A DNA stretch of 64,000 nt from Mycobacterium kansasii ATCC 12478 (GTDB taxonomy: Bacteria; Actinomycetota; Actinomycetes; Mycobacteriales; Mycobacteriaceae): contig NC_022663.1 of the NCBI RefSeq assembly GCF_000157895.3, positions 3,596,001 through 3,660,000 of the forward strand, written 5' to 3'. A model generated the notes under the pieces. It did not search any database, was not told the DNA's origin, and saw only the letters and a program-made list of their open reading frames with translations. The stretch's first letter is position 1, and every line of letters begins with the position of its first letter. The position numbers were made by a program, and so were the translations under genes. Positions 35,224-42,612 of this stretch are shown here, in pieces.

Positions 35224-36633
35224 GTGAAACGGCTCAGCGGCTGGGACGCGGTATTGCTCTACAGTGAGACACCGAATGTGCACATGCACACCATCAAGGT
35301 CGCGGTGATCGAGCTGGACCCGGACAGCCGCCAGTTCGGTATCGACGCGTTTCGCGAGGTCATCGGCGGGCGCATGGGCAAGCTGGAGCCGTTGGGCTAT
35401 CAACTGATCGACATCCCGCTCAAGTTCCACCATCCGATGTGGCGTGAGCACTGCGAGGTCGATCTCAACTACCACATCCGGCCCTGGAGGCTGCCCCCGC
35501 CGGGCGGCCGACGCGAATTGGACGAGGCGATCGGTCAGATCGCCAGCACCGCATTGGACCGCAGATACCCGCTGTGGGAGATGTATTTCGTTGAGGGCCT
35601 TGCCAATCACCGGGTGGCAGTGGTCGCCAAGATTCACCACGCGCTGGCCGACGGGGTCGCTTCGGCAAACCTGATGGCGCGCGGCATGGATCTGCTGCCG
35701 GGACCGGAAGGCAACCCGTACGTGTCGGACCCGGCCCCGAGCAAGCGGGAGCTGATGAGTTCGGCGTTCGTCGACCACCTGCGCCACCTGGGGCGGGTCC
35801 CCGCGACAATGCGGTATACCGCGGAGGGTCTGGCCCGGGTGCGGCGCAGCGCGCGCAAGCTCTCTCCCGAATTGACCCGGCCGTTCACCCCGCCGCCGAC
35901 CTTCATGAACCACAAGATCACTCCGGAGCGCAGGTTCGCCACCGCCACCCTGGCGCTGGTCGATGTGAAGGAGACGGGGAGAAGGCTCGGGGCGACGATC
36001 AACGACATGGTGCTGGCCATGTCCACCGGAGCGCTGCGCAGCCTGCTGCTGCGCTACGACGGCACGGCCGAACCGTTGCTCGCCTCCGTCCCGGTGAGCT
36101 ACGACTTCTCACCGCAGCGGATCTCGGGAAACCACTTCAGCGGCATGCTGGTGGCGCTGCCGACCGACTGTGACGACCCGCTGGAGCGGGTGCGGGGCTG
36201 TCGCGAGAACGCGTTGTCCGCCAAGGAAAGTCACCAGCTGCTGGGACCGGAACTGATCAGCCGCTGGGCGGCCTACTTTCCACCGGCCGGTGCCGAGGCG
36301 ATGTTTCGGTGGATGTCCGGCCGCGACGGGCAGAACAAGATCCTCAACCTGAACATCTCGAACGTTCCCGGTCCGCGCGAACGCGGCAGGGTGGGTGGTG
36401 CGCTGGTGACCGAGATCTATTCGGTGGGCCCGTTGACCGCGGGCAGCGGCCTGAACATCACCGTGTGGAGCTATGTCGACCAACTCAACATCTCGGTGCT
36501 GACCGACGGCGCCACCCTCAGGGATCCACACGAGGTGACCGAGGCCATGATCGCCGATTTTATTGAAATACGAAGGGCCGCTGGTCTTTCCGAAGAGTTG
36601 ACAGTCGTCGAGCTGGCGCTGGCGCAAGCGTGA
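35224..36633 (+). CDS. Wax ester synthase/diacylglycerol acyltransferase (Rv0221 type)
   Basis: A 469-aa WS/DGAT enzyme, the same length as remembered Rv0221. It transfers an acyl group from acyl-CoA to diacylglycerol or a fatty alcohol, forming storage lipid. The active-site motif HHxxxDG is HHALADG at 138-144; NVHMHTIKVAVIEL, the PLWEMYFVEGL block and NISNVPGPRE match the family. GTG start, six codons into the usual LSGWDAVLLY opening. Located directly after lipC, so ester synthesis and hydrolysis genes are neighbours. Confidence 0.93.
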   Translation: MKRLSGWDAVLLYSETPNVHMHTIKVAVIELDPDSRQFGIDAFREVIGGRMGKLEPLGYQLIDIPLKFHHPMWREHCEVDLNYHIRPWRLPPPGGRRELDEAIGQIASTALDRRYPLWEMYFVEGLANHRVAVVAKIHHALADGVASANLMARGMDLLPGPEGNPYVSDPAPSKRELMSSAFVDHLRHLGRVPATMRYTAEGLARVRRSARKLSPELTRPFTPPPTFMNHKITPERRFATATLALVDVKETGRRLGATINDMVLAMSTGALRSLLLRYDGTAEPLLASVPVSYDFSPQRISGNHFSGMLVALPTDCDDPLERVRGCRENALSAKESHQLLGPELISRWAAYFPPAGAEAMFRWMSGRDGQNKILNLNISNVPGPRERGRVGGALVTEIYSVGPLTAGSGLNITVWSYVDQLNISVLTDGATLRDPHEVTEAMIADFIEIRRAAGLSEELTVVELALAQA

Positions 36634-36675
36634 CGGCCACAGCATGATCCACATCAGAAGGAGCTGCTAACCACT

Positions 36676-37458
36676 GTGAGTGAAGAATCCGGCACCACCG
36701 AACCCGAAGTCCTTGTCGAACAGCGTGATCGGATCCTGATCATCACGATCAACCGGCCGAAGGCCAAGAACGCGGTCAACGCCGCGGTCAGCCGTGGCCT
36801 GGCCGACGCGATGGATCGCCTCGATTCCGACGCCGGCCTCTCGGTGGGCATCCTCACCGGCGCGGGCGGTTCGTTCTGCGCGGGAATGGATCTCAAGGCC
36901 TTCGCCCGCGGCGAGAACGTCGTGGTCGCAGGCCGCGGCCTGGGCTTCACCGAACGTCCACCCGCCAAGCCGCTCATCGCGGCGGTGGAAGGCTACGCGT
37001 TGGCCGGCGGCACCGAGTTGGCACTGGCCACCGATCTGATTGTGGCAGCCCGGGATTCGGCGTTCGGCATTCCGGAGGTCAAACGTGGACTGGTCGCCGG
37101 CGGCGGGGGACTGCTGCGGCTGCCCGAGCGCATCCCGTACGCGATCGCCATGGAGCTGGCGCTCACCGGTGACAACCTGCCCGCCGAACGCGCCCACATG
37201 CTGGGTCTGGTCAACATCTTGGCTGAGCCGGGCAAGGCACTCGAGGCAGCTATTGCGCTGGCCGAAAAGATCACCGCCAACGGGCCGCTGGCGGTGGCCG
37301 CCACCAAGCGGATCATCACCGAATCACGTGGCTGGAGCCTGGAAAACCGGTTCGCGGAGCAGCTGAAGATTTTCGGTCCGGTGTTCATGTCCAACGACGC
37401 CAGGGAAGGCGCGATCGCGTTCGCCGAGAAGCGCCAGCCGCGCTGGACCGGCACCTGA
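36676..37458 (+). CDS. echA1: Enoyl-CoA hydratase EchA1
   Basis: A 260-aa crotonase-family enzyme, beta-oxidation type. ITINRPKAKNAVNAAV, oxyanion-hole FCAGMDLKAFARGE, AVEGYALAGGTELALATDLIVAA, and IPEVKRGLVAGGGGLLRLP are all present, with a full C-terminal helical region ending RQPRWTGT. GTG start with an AGAAGGAG ribosome-binding site. It follows the WS/DGAT gene by 42 bases. In this family the active site usually needs two Glu residues; one is in IPEV and the second position is occupied by Gly-rich sequence, so it may be an isomerase or another crotonase activity. Confidence 0.9.
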   Translation: MSEESGTTEPEVLVEQRDRILIITINRPKAKNAVNAAVSRGLADAMDRLDSDAGLSVGILTGAGGSFCAGMDLKAFARGENVVVAGRGLGFTERPPAKPLIAAVEGYALAGGTELALATDLIVAARDSAFGIPEVKRGLVAGGGGLLRLPERIPYAIAMELALTGDNLPAERAHMLGLVNILAEPGKALEAAIALAEKITANGPLAVAATKRIITESRGWSLENRFAEQLKIFGPVFMSNDAREGAIAFAEKRQPRWTGT

Positions 37459-37479
37459 GCCCGCGAGCAGACGCGGTAG

Positions 37480-38079
37480 TTACGGCGCCTCATCGGTCAG
37501 GTAGCGCTGCACGGTGGGTCCCAGCCAGGCGACCAGTTCGTCGACGCCGGTCGAGGCGATCGGTTCGATCTTCAGCTGGTACCGCGCGAATGCCAACCCC
37601 GCCAGATGGCTGGCCACCAGCTCGGCCCGCAACTGCGCATCGGTGACTCCGAACTCGGCCGTGAGCCGCTCGGCGATCGGGCCGGCGAGGCTGTCGTGCA
37701 AGATCTTTCGGGCCTGGGGCTGAATCGCGGCCGAACGCCATAGCGTCAGCAGCGGCTCGAACTCCGCACCTTCGTCCCAGTGCTCCAGGAAACGGCGCAC
37801 CAGCCGCGGGCCGATCTCGTCGATCCCCTCGTCCAGCAGCGTGGCCAGTTGATGCAGTGGATGCTCGGGACCGGTCAGCGCCGACGCGGTGAACAGCCCC
37901 TCCTTGTTGCCGAAGAAGTAATAGACCATCGCGACGTCCACGCCGGCGTCGCCGGCTATCGCCCGGACGGTGGCCCGCTCGTAGCCGTCGCGCATGAAAC
38001 GTTCGCGGGCGGCGGCAATGATGCGCTGCTTGTTCTGCTGACCGGTGCGCCACCGGCCGCTGCGCCGGGCTTCTGTCAT
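37480..38079 (-). CDS. TetR-family regulator divergent from methyltransferase gene
   Basis: A 199-aa TetR regulator. The DNA-binding helix-turn-helix is ATVRAIAGDAGVDVAMVYYFFGNKEGLF; the remainder is a helical ligand-binding domain of no obvious subtype. The ATG at 38079 is taken; another at 38091 would add four residues and lies inside an inverted-repeat arm. It is divergent from the isoprenylcysteine-methyltransferase-like gene, and the 80-bp gap contains inverted repeats that suit auto- and cross-regulation. Not at this place in remembered H37Rv. Confidence 0.85.
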   Translation of the reverse strand: MTEARRSGRWRTGQQNKQRIIAAARERFMRDGYERATVRAIAGDAGVDVAMVYYFFGNKEGLFTASALTGPEHPLHQLATLLDEGIDEIGPRLVRRFLEHWDEGAEFEPLLTLWRSAAIQPQARKILHDSLAGPIAERLTAEFGVTDAQLRAELVASHLAGLAFARYQLKIEPIASTGVDELVAWLGPTVQRYLTDEAP

Positions 38080-38089
38080 GCCGGTGAGC

Positions 38090-38158
38090 ATACTTCAACA
38101 CCCGTTGATGATCGCGAGGCCGAGGCGTACGCTCATTCTTGAACGGAGGTTGAAGTAT
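38090..38158. promoter_or_regulatory. Inverted repeats in TetR/methyltransferase divergent gap
   Basis: A perfect 10-bp inverted pair, ATACTTCAAC at 38090-38099 and GTTGAAGTAT at 38149-38158, brackets the gap, each arm touching one gene start. A tighter palindrome TCAAC-accc-GTTGA lies at 38095-38108. All share TTCAAC/GTTGAA, a usual TetR half-site style. Proposed operator of the adjacent regulator. Confidence 0.55.
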
Positions 38159-38159
38159 C

Positions 38160-38687
38160 ATGACGACTACCCACGAAAGAAAACTCTGGTGGCGGCACCT
38201 GATCTCGTTCCTGATCGCTCCGGTGACCATGACCCTGGTGATACCGGCGCTGATCGTGGTCGCATCGGGGGTACGGGCGCCGGATCTCCATTCGCCGGTG
38301 GCAGCCGGACTGGCGACGGTCGGTGTCCTGTTGATCGCGGTCGGCATCGGCCTGTTGATCTGGACGGTGGCACTGTTCGACCGGGTGGGCCACGGCACCC
38401 TCGGGGTGGGCAGCACGCTCGGAGAACCGGTACAGCTGGTGGTGCGGGGCCCGTATCGGCATGTGCGCAACCCGATGATCAGCGGTGTGCTGTGCATCCT
38501 GCTCGGTGAGGCGGCCGTAGCCGCGTCGGGCTGGTTGCTGCTGTGGTTTGCCACCTTCTGGGCGGTCCAGGTGATCACCATCCGATTCTGGGAAGAGCCG
38601 CATCTGCGACAGCGCTACGGCACCGAATACATCGAGTACCGCCGCAACGTTCCCGGTTGGATTCCGCGAATCTCGGCCTGGCGCTAG
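38160..38687 (+). CDS. Isoprenylcysteine carboxyl methyltransferase-like membrane protein
   Basis: A 175-aa membrane protein with about four helices, of the ICMT/PEMT-like family. The SAM-binding signature is VVRGPYRHVRNPMISGVL, followed by FWEEPHLRQRYGTEYIEYRRNVPGWIPRI, both diagnostic. These enzymes methylate small lipids or carboxyl groups at the membrane. Ribosome-binding site GGAGG at 38145-38149 lies partly within the inverted repeat arm, so repressor binding would hide it. Substrate unknown. It lies upstream of an acyl-CoA synthetase gene by 121 bases, in which a TACACT-like -10 hexamer at 38759 may start a new transcript. Confidence 0.8.
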   Translation: MTTTHERKLWWRHLISFLIAPVTMTLVIPALIVVASGVRAPDLHSPVAAGLATVGVLLIAVGIGLLIWTVALFDRVGHGTLGVGSTLGEPVQLVVRGPYRHVRNPMISGVLCILLGEAAVAASGWLLLWFATFWAVQVITIRFWEEPHLRQRYGTEYIEYRRNVPGWIPRISAWR

Positions 38688-38808
38688 GCCTTTCACAAGC
38701 CCGTGACCTGGTTTGCGGTGTCGCTGTCGCTGCCCTCGAACGGCGACCCTCATGGGTTACACTGAAAGCTAGATTTGTAAAGGTCCGGGGATCGGAGAAG
38801 GGTCGCCG

Positions 38809-40296
38809 ATGAGCGTTTCGCTGCTGCTCGAGATGGCTGCGTCGAGCAACCCTGACCGCACGGCCGTCGTCTCGGGAGAACTGCGGCTGACGACTCAGCA
38901 GCTCAGCGACCTCGCCGACGGCGGCGCCGGGGTACTCGCGGCGTCGAATGCCCGGCATGTGGTGTACGTCGGCACCGGCGGGGCGACGCTGCCGCTGCTG
39001 ATCTTCGCCTCGGCGCGCGCCGGGCTGACCTTCACCCCGATCAACTATCGGCTGTCCGCCGACGGCATCCGGGCCCTGATCCGCCGGTTGCCCGAACCCC
39101 TGGTGATCGCCGACGACCGCTACGGGGGGATGCTCGGCGATGCACCGTCGATGAGTTCGGACGAATTCCTGGCGCTGGCCGGCAGCGCCGATCCGGTGTC
39201 GGAATTTGCCGACCCCGACGCGGTGGCGATCGTGCTGTTCACCTCGGGAACCACGTCGCAGCCCAAAGCCGTCGAACTCACCCACAACAATCTCACCAGC
39301 TACGTCACCGGGACAGTCGAATTCGCCTCGGCCGACAGCGGCGACGCCGCACTGATCTGCGTGCCGCCCTACCACATCGCCGGGGTCGGGGCGGCGCTGT
39401 CAAACCTGTACGCCGGTCGAAAGATGGTGTATCTGACCGACTTTGACGCGCACGAATGGGTGCGGCTGGCCAACGCGGAACAGGTCACCACCGCGACCGT
39501 GGTGCCGACCATGCTGGACCGTATCGTCTCGGTGCTGGAGACCGGCGAACACAAGCTGCCCACCTTGCGCAACCTGGCCTACGGCGGCTCGAGGGTGGGC
39601 CTGCCGCTGGTCCGCCGTGCCCTGGAACTGCTGCCGGACGTCGGCTTTGTCAACGCCTACGGCCTGACCGAGACCAGCTCGACGATCGCGGTCCTGACCC
39701 CTGACGACCACCGGGCCTCGCTCTCGGCGTCGGACGCCGCGCTGGCGCGGCGATTGGGATCTGTCGGGCGGCCGGTGCCCGGCGTCGAGGTGCAGATCCG
39801 TGGCGAGGGAGGCACCGTGCTGGGTCCCGGCCACACCGGCGAGTTGTTCGTCCGCGGCGAGCAGGTGTCCGGGCGCTATACCGGTGTCGGTTCGGTGCTC
39901 GACGAGAACGGCTGGTTTGCCACGAAGGACATCGCGATGCTCGACGAGGACGGCTACCTGTTCATCGGCGGACGCAGCGACGACACCATCATCCGCGGCG
40001 GTGAGAACATCGCGCCCGCCGAGCTCGAAGAGGTGCTGATCGAACACCCGCAGGTGCGCGACGTCGCCGTGGTGGGCGTCGAGGATCCGCAGTGGGGCCA
40101 GGCCATCGTCGCCGTCGTGGTGCCATCGGCGGGCGCCGACCCGGACCCGGAGGAATTGCGCGAATATGTACGTGAGAGTTTGCGCGGATCACGCACCCCG
40201 GACCGGGTAGTGTTTCGCCACGAGCTGCCAACGACCGCCACCGGCAAGGTACTCCGCCGGGAGATCATCGAAGAACTAGCAGGAACGACATCATGA
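38809..40296 (+). CDS. Acyl-CoA synthetase (FadD-type)
   Basis: A 495-aa ANL adenylate-forming enzyme. P-loop LFTSGTTSQPKAVELTHNN, A5 YGLTETSS, hinge-side GRSDDTIIRGGENIAPAELEEVL and the catalytic Lys in LPTTATGKVLRREI are intact. Activates a carboxylate as acyl-AMP/acyl-CoA. ATG with GAGAAGGG upstream. Its stop overlaps the ATG of the next small gene, a coupled pair. It is not fadD4-like in detail and is absent at this locus in remembered H37Rv; the substrate cannot be predicted. Confidence 0.88.
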   Translation: MSVSLLLEMAASSNPDRTAVVSGELRLTTQQLSDLADGGAGVLAASNARHVVYVGTGGATLPLLIFASARAGLTFTPINYRLSADGIRALIRRLPEPLVIADDRYGGMLGDAPSMSSDEFLALAGSADPVSEFADPDAVAIVLFTSGTTSQPKAVELTHNNLTSYVTGTVEFASADSGDAALICVPPYHIAGVGAALSNLYAGRKMVYLTDFDAHEWVRLANAEQVTTATVVPTMLDRIVSVLETGEHKLPTLRNLAYGGSRVGLPLVRRALELLPDVGFVNAYGLTETSSTIAVLTPDDHRASLSASDAALARRLGSVGRPVPGVEVQIRGEGGTVLGPGHTGELFVRGEQVSGRYTGVGSVLDENGWFATKDIAMLDEDGYLFIGGRSDDTIIRGGENIAPAELEEVLIEHPQVRDVAVVGVEDPQWGQAIVAVVVPSAGADPDPEELREYVRESLRGSRTPDRVVFRHELPTTATGKVLRREIIEELAGTTS

Positions 40297-40589
40297 TCAA
40301 GAACGGAACCCGCCTCGCCAGCCAGGTCTGTGATACCCAGGTCATCGTGGTCAGAAGTGCGGACAGCCTCGACGACCTGCGCTGCGGCGGCGTACCGATG
40401 GTGGCGATCGGCGCCGAGCGCTCCGGCCGACTCGACCCGGCGTTCGCCGACGGCTCCGTGATGGGCAAGCGCTACGTCGACGACGACGGGGCCGAGGTGC
40501 TGGTGACCAAACCGGGCGCCGGGTCATTGAGCGTCGGTGACACCAAGCTGCACCTCAAAGAGGTCAAGCCGCTGCCGGCCAGCGACTGA
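40293..40589 (+). CDS. Small hypothetical protein coupled to acyl-CoA synthetase
   Basis: A 98-aa soluble protein: MIKNGTRLASQVCDTQVIVVRS, CGGVPMVAIGAERSGRLDPAF, then GAEVLVTKPGAGSLSVGDTKLHLKEVK. Composition suggests a small beta-rich domain with two Cys. The start overlaps the synthetase stop (ATGA), strong evidence that it is a real gene and works with that enzyme. No family recognised. Confidence 0.75.
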   Translation: MIKNGTRLASQVCDTQVIVVRSADSLDDLRCGGVPMVAIGAERSGRLDPAFADGSVMGKRYVDDDGAEVLVTKPGAGSLSVGDTKLHLKEVKPLPASD

Positions 40590-40740
40590 GCGCCGCTATA
40601 GCCTTGGGCGCCGGGCGCCCCGAACGGCAGACCGCCGCGGCCACCGTTGCCGCCGGGCTTGCCGATCGACCCGGTTCCCCCGTTACCGCCGTTGCCCAGG
40701 GGGCCGCCGAGATATTGGGGGCGGCTCTGAAGTCCATCGC
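40590..40740 (-). pseudogene. PGRS-type (PE/PPE-like) coding relic
   Basis: Read on the minus strand, one frame gives YLGGPLGNGGNGG, then TGSIGKPGGNGGRGGLPFG and APGAQGYSG, which is the Gly-Gly-Asn pattern of PE_PGRS and related PPE proteins. There is no PE or PPE domain, no start and no ribosome-binding site, and the frame runs on into antisense of the previous gene. It therefore looks like the leftover of a lost PGRS gene between the small protein and the TetR gene. The rest of the 208-bp gap (40741-40797) shows nothing. Confidence 0.6.
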
Positions 40741-40797
40741 CGGTTAGGTGCCAGCAAACAGGTCATGCCCGCTTCGGGGCGGTTGTGGGCGCCGCCG

Positions 40798-41436
40798 TTA
40801 ATCGCCCGAGCCGTTGTGATTGGCGGCAGAACCGCTACTACGAACGAATTCCCTTGAGGCAACCAGAAATTGGAGCTGGTCGCCAACTGTGCGCAGCGGC
40901 TCGGCGGTATGCGTCGAGCGGCACAGCATGATGGCCCCCTCCAGCGCGGCCACGGACGTCACCGCCAGCGCCGCCGCGTCCGACTCGCCGAAACCGTCGG
41001 TGATGAACGCTCGAGTCAATGCACTACACCAGCCGTTCAGGATCGTGCCGGCCTCTGTGGACAGCTCGAGTCCGTCGTCGGCCGAGCCCAGCGCGGCCGC
41101 GGCAACGGGACAGCCCGCGGTGAAGTCGCCCTCGGTGAGCAGATGTTGCCAATAATCGACGAACTCGCGCAGCAGCACCCGGGCCCCCCGGTCGGCAGCG
41201 TTTTCGATCACGGCGGTGATCGAATCCCCGGCGTAGCGAAGTGCCTCGCTCAGTATCTGATTTCGTCCGTCGGGAAAGTGGTGGTACACCGAGCCGCGTG
41301 GGGCGCCGCTGCGCGCGAGCACCGAATCGATGGTCACGCCGGCCGCGCCACGTTCGCGCAGCACCTGCGCGGCGCTGACCAGCATTTTGTCCCGCGTGCC
41401 GCCGCGCTTCTTCGCGGCCGTGCCGGTCGGTGTCAT
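40798..41436 (-). CDS. TetR-family regulator with twin-palindrome promoter region
   Basis: A 212-aa TetR protein of the LmrA/YxaF-like type. Helix-turn-helix: VTIDSVLARSGAPRGSVYHHFPDGRNQIL; the C-terminal domain includes FTAGCPVAAAALGSADDGLEL, the family's usual core. The start overlaps the stop of a candidate 45-aa ORF by ATGA, and the promoter region upstream (to 41726) holds two 20-bp palindromes. Divergent crotonase gene is the likely target. Confidence 0.88.
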   Translation of the reverse strand: MTPTGTAAKKRGGTRDKMLVSAAQVLRERGAAGVTIDSVLARSGAPRGSVYHHFPDGRNQILSEALRYAGDSITAVIENAADRGARVLLREFVDYWQHLLTEGDFTAGCPVAAAALGSADDGLELSTEAGTILNGWCSALTRAFITDGFGESDAAALAVTSVAALEGAIMLCRSTHTAEPLRTVGDQLQFLVASREFVRSSGSAANHNGSGD

Positions 41437-41570
41437 GCGGCGTGCGAGTGGCCGTGACGCGGCACCGGCCAGTGCAGATGGCGAAGGTTCAACCGAAGCG
41501 TTCGTCGGCGTCTATCGGGCAGTTCGCGGGTGAATCGGAAGCCGGCGATGTTGAGCTCGATGATCCACAT
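41433..41570 (-). CDS. Candidate 45-aa His/Arg-rich small protein coupled to TetR
   Basis: A short frame begins MWIIELNIAGFRFTRELPDR and ends with a His-rich tail, HLHWPVPRHGHSHAA. It has an ATG with a CGGGAG ribosome-binding site at 5-base spacing and its TGA overlaps the TetR ATG (ATGA). It may be a real microprotein, possibly metal-binding through five clustered His, or a leader ORF that sets TetR translation. Early codons have the GC-rich third positions normal here, later ones less so. No family recognised. Confidence 0.4.
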   Translation of the reverse strand: MWIIELNIAGFRFTRELPDRRRRTLRLNLRHLHWPVPRHGHSHAA

Positions 41571-41620
41571 GGTTACTCCCGGTGGAAGGTATTGCCTCAT
41601 GTACCGGGTCACCGGCCACG

Positions 41621-41640
41621 ATTATGTATCGAAGCATAAT
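41621..41640. promoter_or_regulatory. 20-bp palindromic operator A
   Basis: ATTATGTATCGAAGCATAAT: perfect 6-bp arms (ATTATG / CATAAT) around an 8-base centre. Lies 50 bases upstream of the small coupled ORF on the minus strand. Same arms as operator B 78 bases away. Confidence 0.7.
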
Positions 41641-41698
41641 ATGTCTGCGACTGTCGGGGAAGAGCCGACGCCGATCCACGATAAATCTCGGCGGACGT

Positions 41699-41718
41699 AT
41701 TATGTTCTATTGCATAAT
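41699..41718. promoter_or_regulatory. 20-bp palindromic operator B
   Basis: ATTATGTTCTATTGCATAAT shares both arms and the T/G next to them with operator A. It lies 26 bases before the crotonase ATG (8 bases before an alternative GTG), where a bound repressor would block initiation. The pair of sites, one per divergent unit, fits regulation by the adjacent TetR protein. Confidence 0.7.
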
Positions 41719-41744
41719 GCCTTTTTGTGAGGTTCACTGAGCCG

Positions 41745-42566
41745 ATGACCACTGCTTCTCGTGCTTCTCGGCCCTCCCTGCCAGACCTCGCCACCGTGTC
41801 CCTCGAGCGGGACGGCCATGTCCTGCTGATCGGCCTGAACCGGCCGCACAAACGCAATGCCTTCGACCGGGCGATGCTCGGCGACCTGTCCCGGGCGTAC
41901 GGGCTGCTGGAATCCGATGACTCGCTACGGGCCGGGGTGTTGTTCGCCCACGGCGACCACTTCACCGCCGGCCTCGATCTGGTCGACGTCGGCCCTGGCA
42001 TCGCGAGCGGGGAATTGGCTTTCCCCGAGGGTGGACGCGATCCCTGGCGGTTGGACGGCGACTGGACCACACCGCTGGTCACCGCCGTGCACGGCTGGTG
42101 CATGACGTTGGGCATTGAACTGCTGCTGGCCGCCGACATTCGCATAGCCGCGGCCGGGACCCGGTTCACCCAGCTCGAGGTGCAGCGCGGGATCTACCCC
42201 TTCGGCGGGGCGACGATCCGGCTGCCGGGCGAGGCCGGGTGGGGCAACGCCATGCGCTGGCTGCTCACCGGAGACGAGTTCGATGCGGCCGAGGCGTACC
42301 GGATCGGCCTGGTCCAGGAGGTGGCCGACGACGCTGCGGCGGCATTGGCCCGGGCCAGCGAGATCGCGCACACCATCGCCGACCGTGCCGCGCCGCTGGG
42401 GGTGCGGGCCACGCTGGCGTCGGCGCAGCTTGCCCGCCGGCAGGGCGAGGCGGCGGCCATCGAGCGGCTGCGCCCCGACGTCGCAGCCTTATTCGCCACC
42501 GCCGACGCCGCCGAGGGCGTCCAGTCGTTCATCGAACGACGGCAGGCCCGGTTCCAGGGACTCTAG
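41745..42566 (+). CDS. Crotonase-family (enoyl-CoA hydratase/isomerase) protein
   Basis: A 273-aa crotonase. LLIGLNRPHKRNAFDRAML, AGVLFAHGDHFTAGLDLVDVGP (oxyanion hole), AVHGWCMTLGIELLLAADIRIAA and LEVQRGIYPFGGATIRLPGEAG are clear; full C-terminal region ends ERRQARFQGL. In-frame GTG at 41727 is an alternative start without a ribosome-binding site, so ATG 41745 is used. Probably repressed by the divergent TetR via the twin palindromes. Substrate unknown; absent at this locus in remembered H37Rv. Confidence 0.87.
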   Translation: MTTASRASRPSLPDLATVSLERDGHVLLIGLNRPHKRNAFDRAMLGDLSRAYGLLESDDSLRAGVLFAHGDHFTAGLDLVDVGPGIASGELAFPEGGRDPWRLDGDWTTPLVTAVHGWCMTLGIELLLAADIRIAAAGTRFTQLEVQRGIYPFGGATIRLPGEAGWGNAMRWLLTGDEFDAAEAYRIGLVQEVADDAAAALARASEIAHTIADRAAPLGVRATLASAQLARRQGEAAAIERLRPDVAALFATADAAEGVQSFIERRQARFQGL

Positions 42567-42612
42567 TTGGCCGAGCATACGAATTTTGGCGGGTTGCGTC
42601 TGCTCGCCCTGG

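Noticed and set aside
38160..42566. Insertion sequence or prophage origin for the accessory block
   Set aside because: No transposase, integrase, terminal inverted repeats or target duplications were visible at its borders.
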